64,000 bases of DNA from Epiperipatus broadwayi. Taxonomy: Eukaryota > Onychophora > Udeonychophora > Euonychophora > Peripatidae. Of this stretch, positions 11,461-21,007 are shown in pieces (position 1 is the stretch's first letter; every line of letters starts with the position of its first letter). The stretch lies in the NCBI GenBank assembly GCA_028023455.1, contig JAQFVV010000972.1:62001-126000 (forward strand), given 5' to 3'. The position numbers and the translations under genes were made by a program. The notes beneath the pieces were generated by a model. It ran no database searches, had not been told where the DNA came from, and saw nothing but the letters and a program-made list of their open reading frames with translations.

Positions 11461-12258
11461 CCATTGATGGACAGATGCTCCTCATTGTTGTGGATGCATA
11501 CTCAAAGTGGGTAGAGGCGCGGAGAATGCAAACAATGACTTCAAGTGCAACAGTTGTGGCACTGCGAGAATTATTTTCCACTCACGGTATACCAGAATGT
11601 GTGGTATCCGATAAGGGACACAATTCACATCATCAGAATTCTCGACATTCCTTGTCAGTAATGGAGTCCAACATGCACATGTCACACCCTACCACCCGGC
11701 AAGTGACGGTCTTGCGGAGAGGGCTGTACAGTCAATAAAAGAGAGCCTGAGACATGACACATGTGGAAATTGGAACCAGCATTTAGCTCAATACCTATTA
11801 ACTCAACATGTCACACCATCTACAGCCACAGGATTAAGCCCAGCCGAAATGCTTTTCAACAGACGTCTTCGTACATGCTTGGATTTCATACATCTGGATA
11901 GAGCCCCACGAGCCACACCAAATACACAGAGAATATGTGAATTTCAACCAGATGATGCAGTTTTCGCATGAGTCACCGGTAGGGGCTCCCCTTGAATTTC
12001 TGCCACAGTAGAACAGCAAACAGGCCCCTTGTCATATGAAGTTCGGATGGACTCAGGGGTGCAACACAAGCACATAGATCAATTGCGAGCAAGAGTGACT
12101 GTCACTGACCAATCCAGCTCAAACCCGGCAGAGGAACTGATTGATGCTTCAAAAACACTACCTTTAGCAGCAGCAGAAACCACAGACAACACTAACCCAG
12201 CACCTTTCTGCCAACCATCTCCAAAACCACACAAGGAGCACCCTTCATGTCAACGTTG
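11436..12258 (+). pseudogene. Gypsy integrase remnant
   Basis: Starting inside the deletion joint, the sequence reads IDGQMLLIVVDAYSKWVEA, the first catalytic region of Gypsy integrase (D in VVDAYSKW). HGIPECVVSDKG follows, with the second aspartate (usually SDNG). A frameshift near 11625 shifts the remaining core (PYHPASDG-like and SPAEMLF-like blocks, 11690-11860) to another frame. The C-terminal tail, including QHKHIDQLRAR near 12064-12096, is open to 12258. Integrase would insert element cDNA into the genome. The breaks make this copy inactive. Confidence 0.8.
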
Positions 12259-12309
12259 ATGTCCGGCCTATTTCGAGGACTATGAAGTCTCATTCAAAGG
12301 AGGAAGGGG

Positions 12310-12542
12310 TGTTATGTATTGAGTTACGAGACATCACAAAAGATTAGCTGCGGGATGAACATTTTCAGTCACGAATTTCCGTAATGCCGTCAACACGCTT
12401 TTTGGTAGACTTACAATTTACAACCGCTGTAACGAAGGTACGTACAGCCACATATCAATTATAATAAATGTATTGTATAAATAAATGTTAAGTGTAAACA
12501 AACTGATTAGTAATTGTATTAATTTTGGATGTGGACATAACA
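12310..12542 (+). repeat. 3' LTR of the nested Gypsy element
   Basis: TGTTATG...ATAACA, matching the 5' LTR with a handful of differences. It is preceded by the purine-rich run aaaggaggaaggggtg, a likely polypurine tract. Confidence 0.9.
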
Positions 12543-12687
12543 ATTATAACAATATTTTTTCATTGCTTTTACTTCACAATATCTTTCTATTTACGTTTCT
12601 AATCTTTTCTTTTTTTTGTGGAGTCATAAATCCTAACTTTATATTTATACAAATTACAGTTGCAAACTCATATTTTTTCCAAAATAT

Positions 12688-13152
12688 AAAAGCCAATAAA
12701 CATCACATGACCACCATGTCTTATGCTTGTGTATATCTGTTGTTAAAGCAAGCAAATTTCACTATATATATATATATTGCCACACACAGCAAGCTAGACT
12801 AATCAATGGACACCAAAAGTCTTGAGCATAAAATCCCCATCTAGTGCCTACTCATCCAATATCATCAGACTAGTTTCTGGCTTATGGCCTTCGTCAGTGA
12901 GGAGCCTTGGATCTGAGAGCACTGCACCTAAATTTTAGGATCTAATGCAAACCTCTAGCAACCGTCTTTTATCTCCATTTAACTACAAAACTATGAGTCT
13001 TAAACTGAAAACACCTTAATGTTTTCAATCCAAGCCATTCAGATTATATAGTCATATGGGTCTGAACCCAGTTCAGTACTCATACAAGACTTCTGGTGTC
13101 CATTGACTACTCTAGCTTGCTGTGTGTGTCAATATATAGTGATATTTGCATG
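12688..13152 (-). mobile_element. Foldback (long-TIR) element with hammerhead-like motif, copy 1
   Basis: The block gccacacacagcaagctaga near 12778 recurs inverted near 13113-13132, giving arms of roughly 50 bp or more. The element interrupts LTR family A, and attttttccaaaatata (ending 12687) reappears in slightly altered form at 13153-13173, consistent with a long target duplication. The interior is homologous to the arms of the 972-bp foldback at 19755-20726. It contains the shared module GAACTGGGTTCAG (minus strand, 13062-13074) and a hammerhead-like fold at 12858-12907. No protein is encoded. Confidence 0.7.
12858..12907 (-). ncRNA. Hammerhead ribozyme-like motif (type I) in foldback copy 1
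   Basis: Minus strand, 5' to 3': stem-I strand ggctcctca, core CTGACGA, stem II GGC/GCC closing loop CATAA, GAAA, palindromic stem III ACTAGT, triplet GTC (predicted cleavage after the base paired to 12868), then TGATGATATTGG forming the other side of stem I with one mismatch. An A-A pair sits at the base of stem II, where G-C is usual. Activity is therefore uncertain, but all conserved core bases are present. Confidence 0.6.
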
Positions 13153-13176
13153 TTTTTTTTCCTCCAAAATATAACA

Positions 13177-15215
13177 ATATATTATACTTTTATTAAACAT
13201 TATATTACCTATTAGTAAAAAAATTTGCCACAGACCTTACTATAAGGAATAAAAATTATACATTTTAAAACCAATGTTGTATATACATCATTACATTCAT
13301 TCAACATTACTTTTTCTTATTTCCACTTTATATTTATTCACAGAGCGTGTTGCTGAAAAAACAATATATGATCTAAATTCCATTTTCAATTTTTCATTTA
13401 TTAGATACCAAATAAATATTTCTCCCTTTTATCAATAACTATATTTTTCTCAATTTCTGTAATATTAATTTCAATACACAGACGACAACATACTTTCAAA
13501 CCGTGTATTCTTACAAAATCAATTTTTCAAGGTGATATGATGTCCTGTAGCTTCTCCTTAAACGAAGTTAAGAATCTCACAGCAATTATGCATTTTTTAA
13601 TTAGTGCTGCCCTCTTTTTTGAGTTTACGAGATCGTTTGATATTCATTTCAAATTCCCATCTAGTGGATGTAAAATAAAAAAAAATTAAAAGTAAAGCAT
13701 AAAATATTTACGGTGATAATACTTACTTACGTACTCGTAAATAAAATGTTTTAAAATTATTCTAAATAATTCAACATGTACTAAATTATTTTTTAATAAT
13801 CTTTAAGACTTGAATTTACACATTAAGGTATCTTTAAATAGATCAAAATGGATACTATCCGTGTGTTTCTACTGCTATTTGGATTATATATATGTTGTCA
13901 CGGAGGAAATCTCTGCGTTATGTTTGTCTTTCAGTGTGTGGGATTATAACACTGTTTATTTAAATACTGAGAAAGCTTTAAATGTGAGTGCTGAATAGAC
14001 AAACTGGGAAAATAATATTATCTTTTCAACAAACAATTCTTTTATACGTTCAATCATTACTCTTGTCGTAACATCCTTTTTAAATAATTATATTTACCAA
14101 AAATATTCTACGTGTGTGTCATACGCACAGGCCAATAGTAAATATTTTGAATCGCACAAAAACACAGGCAATCACAAAATTTATTTCTAGTGAGATGGCT
14201 TGTTATGGGCATTGACCAGGACAGGCAAATATTGATGACTTTACCTGCAACTGATCAGATTTGATAACGCCAACTAAAATGTAACCTTCAACAAATATTG
14301 CATTTACATAATATTCTAAACATTGTTATTATTTATAAACACAAACTAAATTTTAGATTTTCCTTAGAAGTGTGATGCTGGTTAAGTAAATCGTGATAAT
14401 GCTGTCCACGAGTACGTCCTGATGTTTGGGAAGATAGAATGTTCCTTCAACAGAGGCAAGATACATTTCTCATACCTACAGTGTTATTTCTACTCTCTTA
14501 TGTCATCGGTCATTTCTGTTATTCTATTCATGACAACGAGATTGTGTGTTTTGCAGAAGCAATTTTATCCTTATGTATTTTTTTTCCAAATTCAAGCTCT
14601 TGAGAGATGAGAAACCAGAAGTGACATGGATAGTATTAGATGTTGGCATTCTTTAGTTGTGATCTGAGATAGGCAATACAACCACTAAAGAATCGATTTG
14701 AACCTAGATTTGAAGTAGTCATTTCAGTTTGGCAAAGATTTTATATTTAGCAAGTATATTTGGGAGGTCCTCTCATAGATTGGCAATCATAAAAACATTG
14801 TTTACGTAGGAAAATAATCATAAAGACATATGAATACACTCCATGCTCATAATAATGGCATATAATAAATTACATTTAGAAGTCAAAATAGAAGAGATCT
14901 CCAAATTACATGAAGATTTGTCAGAGTAGATTGTTGAAATGTTAGAAATTAGTAACGTCTAAGATTAAAATGACAGTTGTATAGGTTTTATTCCAATCAT
15001 ATCCATAAAAAAAAAAATCCGATTTTTGTTTTTCGGAAATACCTAGAAAATGAAATAAATTTCAATATCTCTTAAAAACTACAATTGTTAATGTTGATTT
15101 TCAGTATATCTACATTAATGAGGCATGAAATTTCCTTAAAGAGAGTATTAAGGATACAAGGAAATCTATCTTTATGTTCACTTAACAGAAAGAGTAATTG
15201 GATTTTTGAAAAATG
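13177..15215 (+). repeat. Dispersed repeat R2, copy A
   Basis: This ~2-kb segment matches 43262-45297 in inverted orientation from end to end. Shared phrases include ttgccacagaccttactata, gatttgataacgcca and gaaagagtaattgg. In both places it abuts the start of LTR family A. Shorter, diverged pieces occur near 46975-47210, 55191-55800 and 60410-60582. The 62-codon frames at 13810 and 14422 show no family motif. No terminal inverted repeats were recognised, so the class is unknown. Confidence 0.75.
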
Positions 15216-15914
15216 ATATTATTGTTGATTTAATTAAAAGATGTGTGGTATTTTCTATTGGACAAAATGATAATTTACATGTGGATCTTGATATTAAATT
15301 AAGGGAGTTAATAGCAAAAGTTTCATGATTGATGAGAAGGTTTAAATATTATTGGTCAGTTACAACTACAAAAAAGAAATACAGAAATTTGCTGATTGTC
15401 TTCATGCTAAAAAATTTTTTTGACACACAAATGTTAGAATCCTGCAAACTGGAAAAAGTCATTTGTTACATGAATTGAAATTTTAATGATATATCTATTT
15501 TTTCTACTCATTTAGATTAGGACAAGGACATCCACTTTTATGAAGTTAAAATAGTTCTTTGTAATTTTAAAATCAAAAATTATGGATTTCTTATATCTCA
15601 TATCATTAGTAATCTGGACAATTGGGTGATTTGGTAGAGCATGTAACATAGAATTAGGAGCACCTATGATTGGTTCTAGTATTCACAGATATGGTATTCA
15701 GTACTCAAACTTCTTATGAATATCTGAGCAATAAAGCCATACACCTTTTTCTACTATTGCCATTTTTATTGATTTATTGTGAAAATGAGATGAATTCTCT
15801 GAAGGAATGATTTGTTTTCTCAATAACCCATATAGTATATCTTTCTTCCAATTCCATTTTTTATAAATTTTATTTTTTAACTTAAGACCTCGAAAGCCAA
15901 AAAAGCAACCAATG
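15216..15914. other. No recognisable gene
   Basis: Past the R2 boundary the sequence holds only a short open stretch around 15190-15325, with no recognisable motif, and AT-rich DNA. Confidence 0.5.
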
Positions 15915-16690
15915 ATAGAGACATTATTAATAAAAGCTCGCCTTAATTGCTACTCTTGCTTAAAACAGTATAATGACTAGAAAATCAATTTAGCATTGGA
16001 TTTGACCCAGGGCAATCTAGTGGGAAAGCATATTCCACCTAGACATGACAATCCACTATGTTAATTATATCAAATCTTCTTCTAGAACTGTTGTTTAATG
16101 CTAATGTTCTGGATGATCTTTAACCATAGTATTCTTTTATAGATAACAATAGGAAATGAGATAATCTAATACTCCTAAATAAATTTCTTTTTACTTTCTA
16201 ACTTAGTGCTTGTCTACTTTTTTACATGTCCAACTTCTTAAGGAATTTTTTTTAGATCTATCTTAGTGCATCGGTCTACTTATTTACACAGCCTCTTCTA
16301 CTGTTGATTGTATCAATCTTCTGTATTCCCAGGAGCATTGTATATATATATATATATATATAATGCCAGCTAGATAGCATCACCAATTTTTTTTCCATAT
16401 GTCAAAGCATCGTTTCTAACAAAGAAAACATCAAATGCAAATAAACTTATGCGAGAAATATTCACTCATAATAAACTGTTATATATAAGTAGAAGGGGGA
16501 AAACATTTTATTTTTTTAAATATTTTCATGTTGTATAACTAATTGTTTACATGCACACTAATTAAACATTGTCTGTGAATACTTGTGTAATATTTGCTAA
16601 TATTTGTTGCACACACACATAACTTGATTAGATTATCTGCAGTTTTAAGATCAGTTCATTTTCTGCATAAATCTAAATATTTTAGTGCCT
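15915..16690 (+). repeat. Dispersed repeat R1, copy 2
   Basis: Direct-orientation match to 3080-3815, without the SINE found in copy 1 (empty site near 16262). It has its own later changes: an (AT)n expansion at 16343-16362 and a short inverted SINE tail (ttttttttccatatgtcaaa, 16386-16405). Confidence 0.75.
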
Positions 16691-17308
16691 AATTGTGTGT
16701 GTATATTTGTGTATACACAAAATACATATTATTAGTCAAATAATAATTATAATTGAAAATCAAACGGATTTCTAATTGTGTGTGTATATTTATATATATA
16801 CACAAAATAAATGTTATAAATGATGTAACGGTAAACTAAATGTATATGCGTGGATGCCAATGGCATTCATAATATTTTATAAAAGCATTAGACTAATTAA
16901 ATAGTTTAATTAATATAAAACTGTAAACTAACTTATCAAAAAAGTTAGAGAAATGCAAGTAAAGGATTAAGATAATGTAAACAAAGCCATTGCTTAAAAT
17001 AGACCATTCTATGGTAATTGCATTATCTGATCAAAGATCGAATAGTGTGACTAAAGAGATGACTACCACGTACAGAGCGGATTGCCATTCAAAGGAATCT
17101 ACTCTAAAAACAATGAGAGAGAAAAAACAGATCTAGAATAGAACTGGAACCAGACACTTGCTAAGTGTAGCTATTGAAAGGCAGATGTGCCATTTCCTCG
17201 GGTGCCCCAGTCAGCTCCTTCTTCACTTAGCCTTGCGGAGAAGTTTACCTCCGGACATTCAAAAGTAAACTTAGGAAATGTAAACAGGTCATATTGATAT
17301 TATTATTT
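16691..17308. other. No recognisable gene; GC-richer patch at its end
   Basis: AT-rich sequence with a less AT-rich block at about 17060-17270 that may belong to an element flanking the Gypsy LTR. No coding motif was recognised. Confidence 0.45.
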
Positions 17309-17522
17309 TGTTACGCCTTTGGGCCCTTATTGTTATTTATATAGCATGTGTATATAATTGTCATATATGTATATATTAAACAAGATTGATTATCTTCATA
17401 TAACAATATAAATGTATTCTTGTTTCTTAAATGTACTTGCCGAGCTGCCTCATTAATTAGCAGTTATTTGTGTTATTTATAATTGCAATCCAGCAGGTAA
17501 TAGAGTGCTACTGGACACAGCA
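17309..17522 (+). repeat. Putative 5' LTR of a third Gypsy element
   Basis: Begins TGTTACGCC and ends close to acagca, directly before attggtgcagtcac, a good Gypsy primer-binding site (TGG start), followed at once by a gag remnant. No second LTR was found because the element is cut off at 19218, so the exact ends are inferred. Confidence 0.5.
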
Positions 17523-17536
17523 ATTGGTGCAGTCAC
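17523..17536 (+). promoter_or_regulatory. Primer-binding site
   Basis: attggtgcagtcac lies between the presumed LTR and gag. The same TTGG-GCAGTCA phrase is repeated in the leader of the Gypsy element at 7885-8029. Confidence 0.55.
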
Positions 17537-17546
17537 AGTCTTGATT

Positions 17547-18400
17547 ATGAACCTCAATGATCTTAATCCCCAGCAAATTGCGAAACTGTCAATAATAATA
17601 ATTAGCACATTGACAGCCAAATACGTTGGCATCTAATTAATTGATTTCGTGAGTGGACAAATTACTAAAAAAAATATTTTTATTTTTGCTATATTGATTA
17701 AGTTGTAATGCAGCCAGCAATATCTGAATTTGACATCAGACAGGCAAGTGAGTGCCCCCTGTACGTCCAACAAATAGAGAAACTTATAATTATTAACAGA
17801 GTAAAGGACAATAAATGTAAAACAGTTGACCTTATTGTGTTTTGCCGGAAAAGGGGTCATCCAAATTGCAAATAGGTTTTGCGAACCCCAAACCTGGAAG
17901 AATTAACATTTGAACAGATCAAAGATCATTTGGCTGACTATTTTAATCCATGTGAGTCTAGACACATTGCCAGACTCCAGAAATTATGATAATGCCCTGC
18001 GTGAATTCACAAAAAACTGCATCTACAACTCGTACCTGGAGAAAGCTCTCCTCAAACAATTTTTATGTGGTATGAGTGAGACAGCAGTTATTGGTAGATA
18101 TGGATATCAATTATAAAGTAGCTATCAAATGTGGCAAAGTTCATGAACTTGTATTATAGCAAGCTAAAGAATTTTTGGCCATGAACATAGCAAACGATGA
18201 TCCTTATCAAATCCACAAAGTCGACAAACCCAAAAGAAGGCTGCCTGATCAAAGTGGAGTAATTGATATTGTGGAAAATTAGGTCACATGGCACGTGAGT
18301 CTTTTTATAAGGACCAATGCTGTAAACACTATAATATAGTTTGCCATTTGCAAAAAATATGCCGAAATAAAAAAGGCGATAATTATAAAAAAAATAGTAG
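17547..18400 (+). pseudogene. Gypsy gag remnant, K02A2.6-like
   Basis: Starts with an ATG (MNLNDLNPQQIAKL) 10 bases after the primer-binding site. Across several frames it keeps typical Gag phrases: ECPLYVQQIEKL, TVDLIVFC, NLEELTFEQIKDHLADYF (about 17895-17947), KALLKQFLCGMSE (about 18040) and QAKEFLAMN. A CCHC-like stretch follows (CGKLGHMARES, then CCKHYNIVCHLQKICR, about 18275-18365). At least six stops or frameshifts break it. The protein would form the particle that packages the element's RNA. Confidence 0.8.
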
Positions 18401-18488
18401 CCAAGAGTGTTTTACGAGAAAACCTAAGCAAGAGGAATTTTCAGTGACTAATAATGTGCTATGGACCAATCACAAAAATTTGAAATGA

Positions 18489-19218
18489 ATGCCAAAATTT
18501 ATGGAAAACCCCTCTCGATGGAAATTGACAGCAGAAGTAGGGTGTCGTTACTTTCCTTTGAAGATTGGAAAAACTATTGTGGCTGATATGAGACAGCCAT
18601 CTAAACTTATTCATACAAATCTGAAGGCTCAAGACATCAATGGTAAAGCTATAAAAATTAGAGGAGTAATTCAGGTTCCAATTACTTCAAACAATGCAAT
18701 GAAAATAGTTACATTGCCATTATATATAGTCCATGCCCCTATAAATTCCCTCATTGGCCATGATTGGTTTCAGCAACTTGGAATAAAAATTGCTTGGGTC
18801 AAAAATATTGACATGGAAAAAAACATCGGACAGCATTTTCCTAAACTTTTCAATGGGAAACTGGGAATGATAAAGACAAAACCAGTGTCATTAGAATTAT
18901 CACCCAAAGCAGTTCCTATAATTTGTAGACTGTGAAAGATCCTGTATGCACAGAAAGAAAAAATAGCAGTGGAAATAAAGCAATTGGTTAAAGATGGTGT
19001 GCTTGAACCAACAGAAAAGGCTGAGTGGGCTACTCCACTGGTTGTAATAACCAAGCCAAAGATAGATACGATTGTGTGACGATTACTCAATATCAGTTAA
19101 TAAAGCACTAAACAAACATGCATACCCCATTCCAAATTCCAGAGAAATTATAGCGTTGCTGCAAAAGTCTATTAATTTTTCAAAATTGGATGTCAACACA
19201 GCCTTCCCCCAAATCCCA
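18489..19218 (+). pseudogene. Gypsy protease and reverse transcriptase, truncated by a LINE junction
   Basis: The protease region is represented by VPITSNNAMKIVTLPLYIV and SLIGHDWFQQLGI (open to 18935). The usual D-S/T-G active site is not visible, because the expected position reads ADMRQPS or is lost. After a stop, the reverse transcriptase entry follows with KEKIAVEIKQLVKDGVLEP and SEWATPLVV-like sequence (AEWATPLVVITKPK). Another frame change leads to NKHAYPIP and FSKLDVNTAFPQIP. At 19218-19219 the homology ends abruptly and minus-strand RTE sequence begins. Everything downstream of the first reverse transcriptase motifs is missing. Confidence 0.8.
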
Positions 19219-19787
19219 GAATCAAAGGCCTTTTCATAATCTAAAAATCCAAAAACATAATGGCTACTCATATTCATTTGTCCTTTCTAAAACTTCTCTC
19301 AATACCTGGATATGATCTACTGTATTAAAACCACTTTTAAATCCAGCTCGTTCTCTTGGTTAGTGGAAATCCACAAGGTTTTCTGTAGACGAGCTGTAAT
19401 TATCTTGGCAAAAATTTTGTATAAAACTGACAAAGCCTGATAGGTCTGCAATTTCTAATATCTTCTTTATCACCTTTTTAAAATATTAATACTGCATTCT
19501 TCCAATCATCTGGTACATCTTTATCATTTAGACATTTTAACTTTGCTAAAAAAAAATTATATTTCTTCGCTGGCTTCTTTTAATATATCAATTATAATTC
19601 CATTATTACCTGGAGCCTTTCCTTTGTTTATAAATATTGCATGTCTCATTTCTTCATTTAAAATTCTGGGCAATTCGGAAGATAAAATAGATATAGGATG
19701 TACTTGTTCTTTATTACTATATAATTGTTGATAGAAGTCTTCTACCCATTTCATTAAAACAGCAAAACTCTCTATACGTATTGCCAC
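19219..19787 (-). pseudogene. RTE reverse transcriptase fragment
   Basis: Minus-strand peptides include GFLDYEKAFDS (about 19220-19260), the reverse transcriptase block around the first catalytic aspartate (F-D-YEKAFDS), and upstream RILNEEMRHAIFINKGKAPG (about 19600-19690). The latter corresponds to the 'K-GKAPG-DGI' block that precedes the palm. It ends in the foldback insertion. Confidence 0.8.
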
Positions 19788-20726
19788 TCAGTGCAAGCCA
19801 GAGTAATCAATAAATGCCAGAAGGGTTTTGTATAAAATTCCCATCTAATGCCTACTCATTACTAGTTTCTGACTTGTGGCATGTGTAAGTGAGGAGCCTT
19901 GGATCTGAAAGCACTGCACCTTTATCTAAGGATCTAATGCAACCCTCCAGCAGCCACCTTTTATCTTTATTTAACTACAAAGCTATGGGTTTTAAATTGA
20001 AAACACTAATATTTTTAATCCAAGCTCATTAGCTTATATTGTCAGATAGGTGTGAACTCAGTTCAGTACCTATAAATTTTGGTGTTTTTTGTTCTTTAAT
20101 AACCATAGCCAACACTATCCTATTGGGCAGGATTGCTTTTAAGTCAATAAACATAACATGATCACCATTTATGCTTGCTTATAATTGCTATTAAAACATG
20201 CAAAGCTCTCTATATGTATCCTTCTGGAATCCATTGATTACTCTGGCTTGCACTGGTGGCAATACATATAGATATTTTTCCTGTTTTAATAACAATTATA
20301 AGCAAGTATAAGAAATGGTAATAATGTGATGTTTAATGGCTTAAAACCAATCCTGCATAATAGGATAGTGGTGGCTATGGTTATTAAAGAATCAAAGACA
20401 CCAAAATGTATAGGTACTGAACTGAGTTTAGACCTATATGACTATATAAACTAATGAGCATGGATTGAAAATATAGTGTTTTGTAGTTAAATAGAGATAA
20501 AAGGTGGCTGCTGAAGGGTTGTATTAGATCCTAAGATCTAGGTGCAGTGCTCTCAGATCCAAGGCTCCTCACTGAGGAAGGTGACAAGCCAGAAACTAGT
20601 CTGGGGATATTGGATGAGTAGGCACTAGATGGGGGATTTTATGCACAAGCCTTCTGGCATCCATTGATTACTCTGGCTTGCACTGAATGGCAATATGTAT
20701 AGAGAGTTTTGCCTGTTTTAATTTGG
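19755..20726 (+). mobile_element. 972-bp nested foldback element with perfect 13-bp target duplication, copy 2
   Basis: The outer ends are inverted copies (ttaaaacagcaaaactctct versus agagagttttgcctgtttta). The two halves (about 19755-20180 and 20310-20726) are inverted repeats of one another over most of their length. The centre (20195-20285) contains another inverted pair of the terminal sequence. CTACCCATTTCAT flanks the element on both sides (19742-19754 and 20727-20739). No protein is encoded. Each arm held a hammerhead-like motif: the right arm keeps it, the left arm has lost core bases. A 13-bp duplication suggests retrotransposition rather than cut-and-paste movement. Confidence 0.85.
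20562..20611 (+). ncRNA. Hammerhead ribozyme-like motif (type I) in foldback copy 2
   Basis: Stem-I strand ggctcctca, core CTGAGGA (20572-20578), stem II GGT/GCC with loop GACAA, GAAA (20592-20595), palindromic stem III ACTAGT (20595-20600), cleavage triplet GTC ending at 20601, then tggggat as the second strand of stem I. An A-A mismatch lies at the foot of stem II. The corresponding place in the left arm (about 19845-19905, minus strand) reads CTTACAC instead of the core and lacks the C of the cleavage triplet. Confidence 0.6.
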
Positions 20727-20739
20727 CTACCCATTTCAT

Positions 20740-21007
20740 GATGTCATCTTTCTTTTTAGTAATAATTCCATCTTTTTTTATTGCAAATATAAATGTCCTA
20801 CACATGCCAAAATGTTGTTTTACACTTTTTGAACTTTTACTCTTATCTCTATCTTTCCTTGCTAGTTCACAGTTATACTTTCTTATACCATTTTCAACTC
20901 TTTCCCATACCATTTTACAAAATTTGAGATATTCAATACTTTTTAATGCATCATTTTTGTATATCTTTATATTCCTTCTTTTCTTCATAAATTCTCTAGT
21001 CTCAGTA
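20740..21007 (-). pseudogene. RTE fragment between endonuclease and reverse transcriptase
   Basis: Minus-strand peptides such as IKKDGIITKKKDDIMKWV, SVKQHFGMCR and ETREFMKKRRNIKIYKNDA match the linker region of the RTE copies at 42360-42640 and 52590-52870. Confidence 0.8.

Larger units (their letters stand above)
9175..12542 (+). mobile_element. Ty3/Gypsy LTR retrotransposon, internally deleted, nested in LTR family A
   Basis: Two LTRs bound the element: 9175-9414 and 12310-12542. Both begin TGTTATG, end ATAACA and are close to 95% identical by eye. The flanking pentamers are cttat on the left and attat on the right, a 5-bp target duplication with one change. Uninterrupted copies of the target (5980-5984 and 45429-45433) confirm the site. 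The body has gag, a CCHC domain, protease, part of reverse transcriptase and integrase in Gypsy order on the plus strand, all damaged. At 3.4 kb it is shorter than a complete element of 5 kb or more, mainly because of a deletion between reverse transcriptase and integrase. Confidence 0.9.
8030..13176 (-). repeat. 5' LTR of the minus-strand Gypsy element (LTR family A), split by two insertions
   Basis: Parts at 8030-9174, 12543-12684 and 13161-13176 together correspond to the 1-kb LTR at 45298-46313. The first interruption is a complete Gypsy element (9175-12542). The second is a foldback element (about 12688-13152). The LTR also carries an internal tandem duplication of 219 bp (8093-8311 and 8312-8530). 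In minus-strand reading it begins TGTTATATTTTGG and ends next to the leader at 8030. Confidence 0.7.

Noticed and set aside
19755-20726. piggyBac-type element with TTAA target
   Set aside because: TTAA is present at both ends, but a perfect 13-bp repeat lies outside it and matches the RTE target sequence, so the longer duplication is the better explanation.
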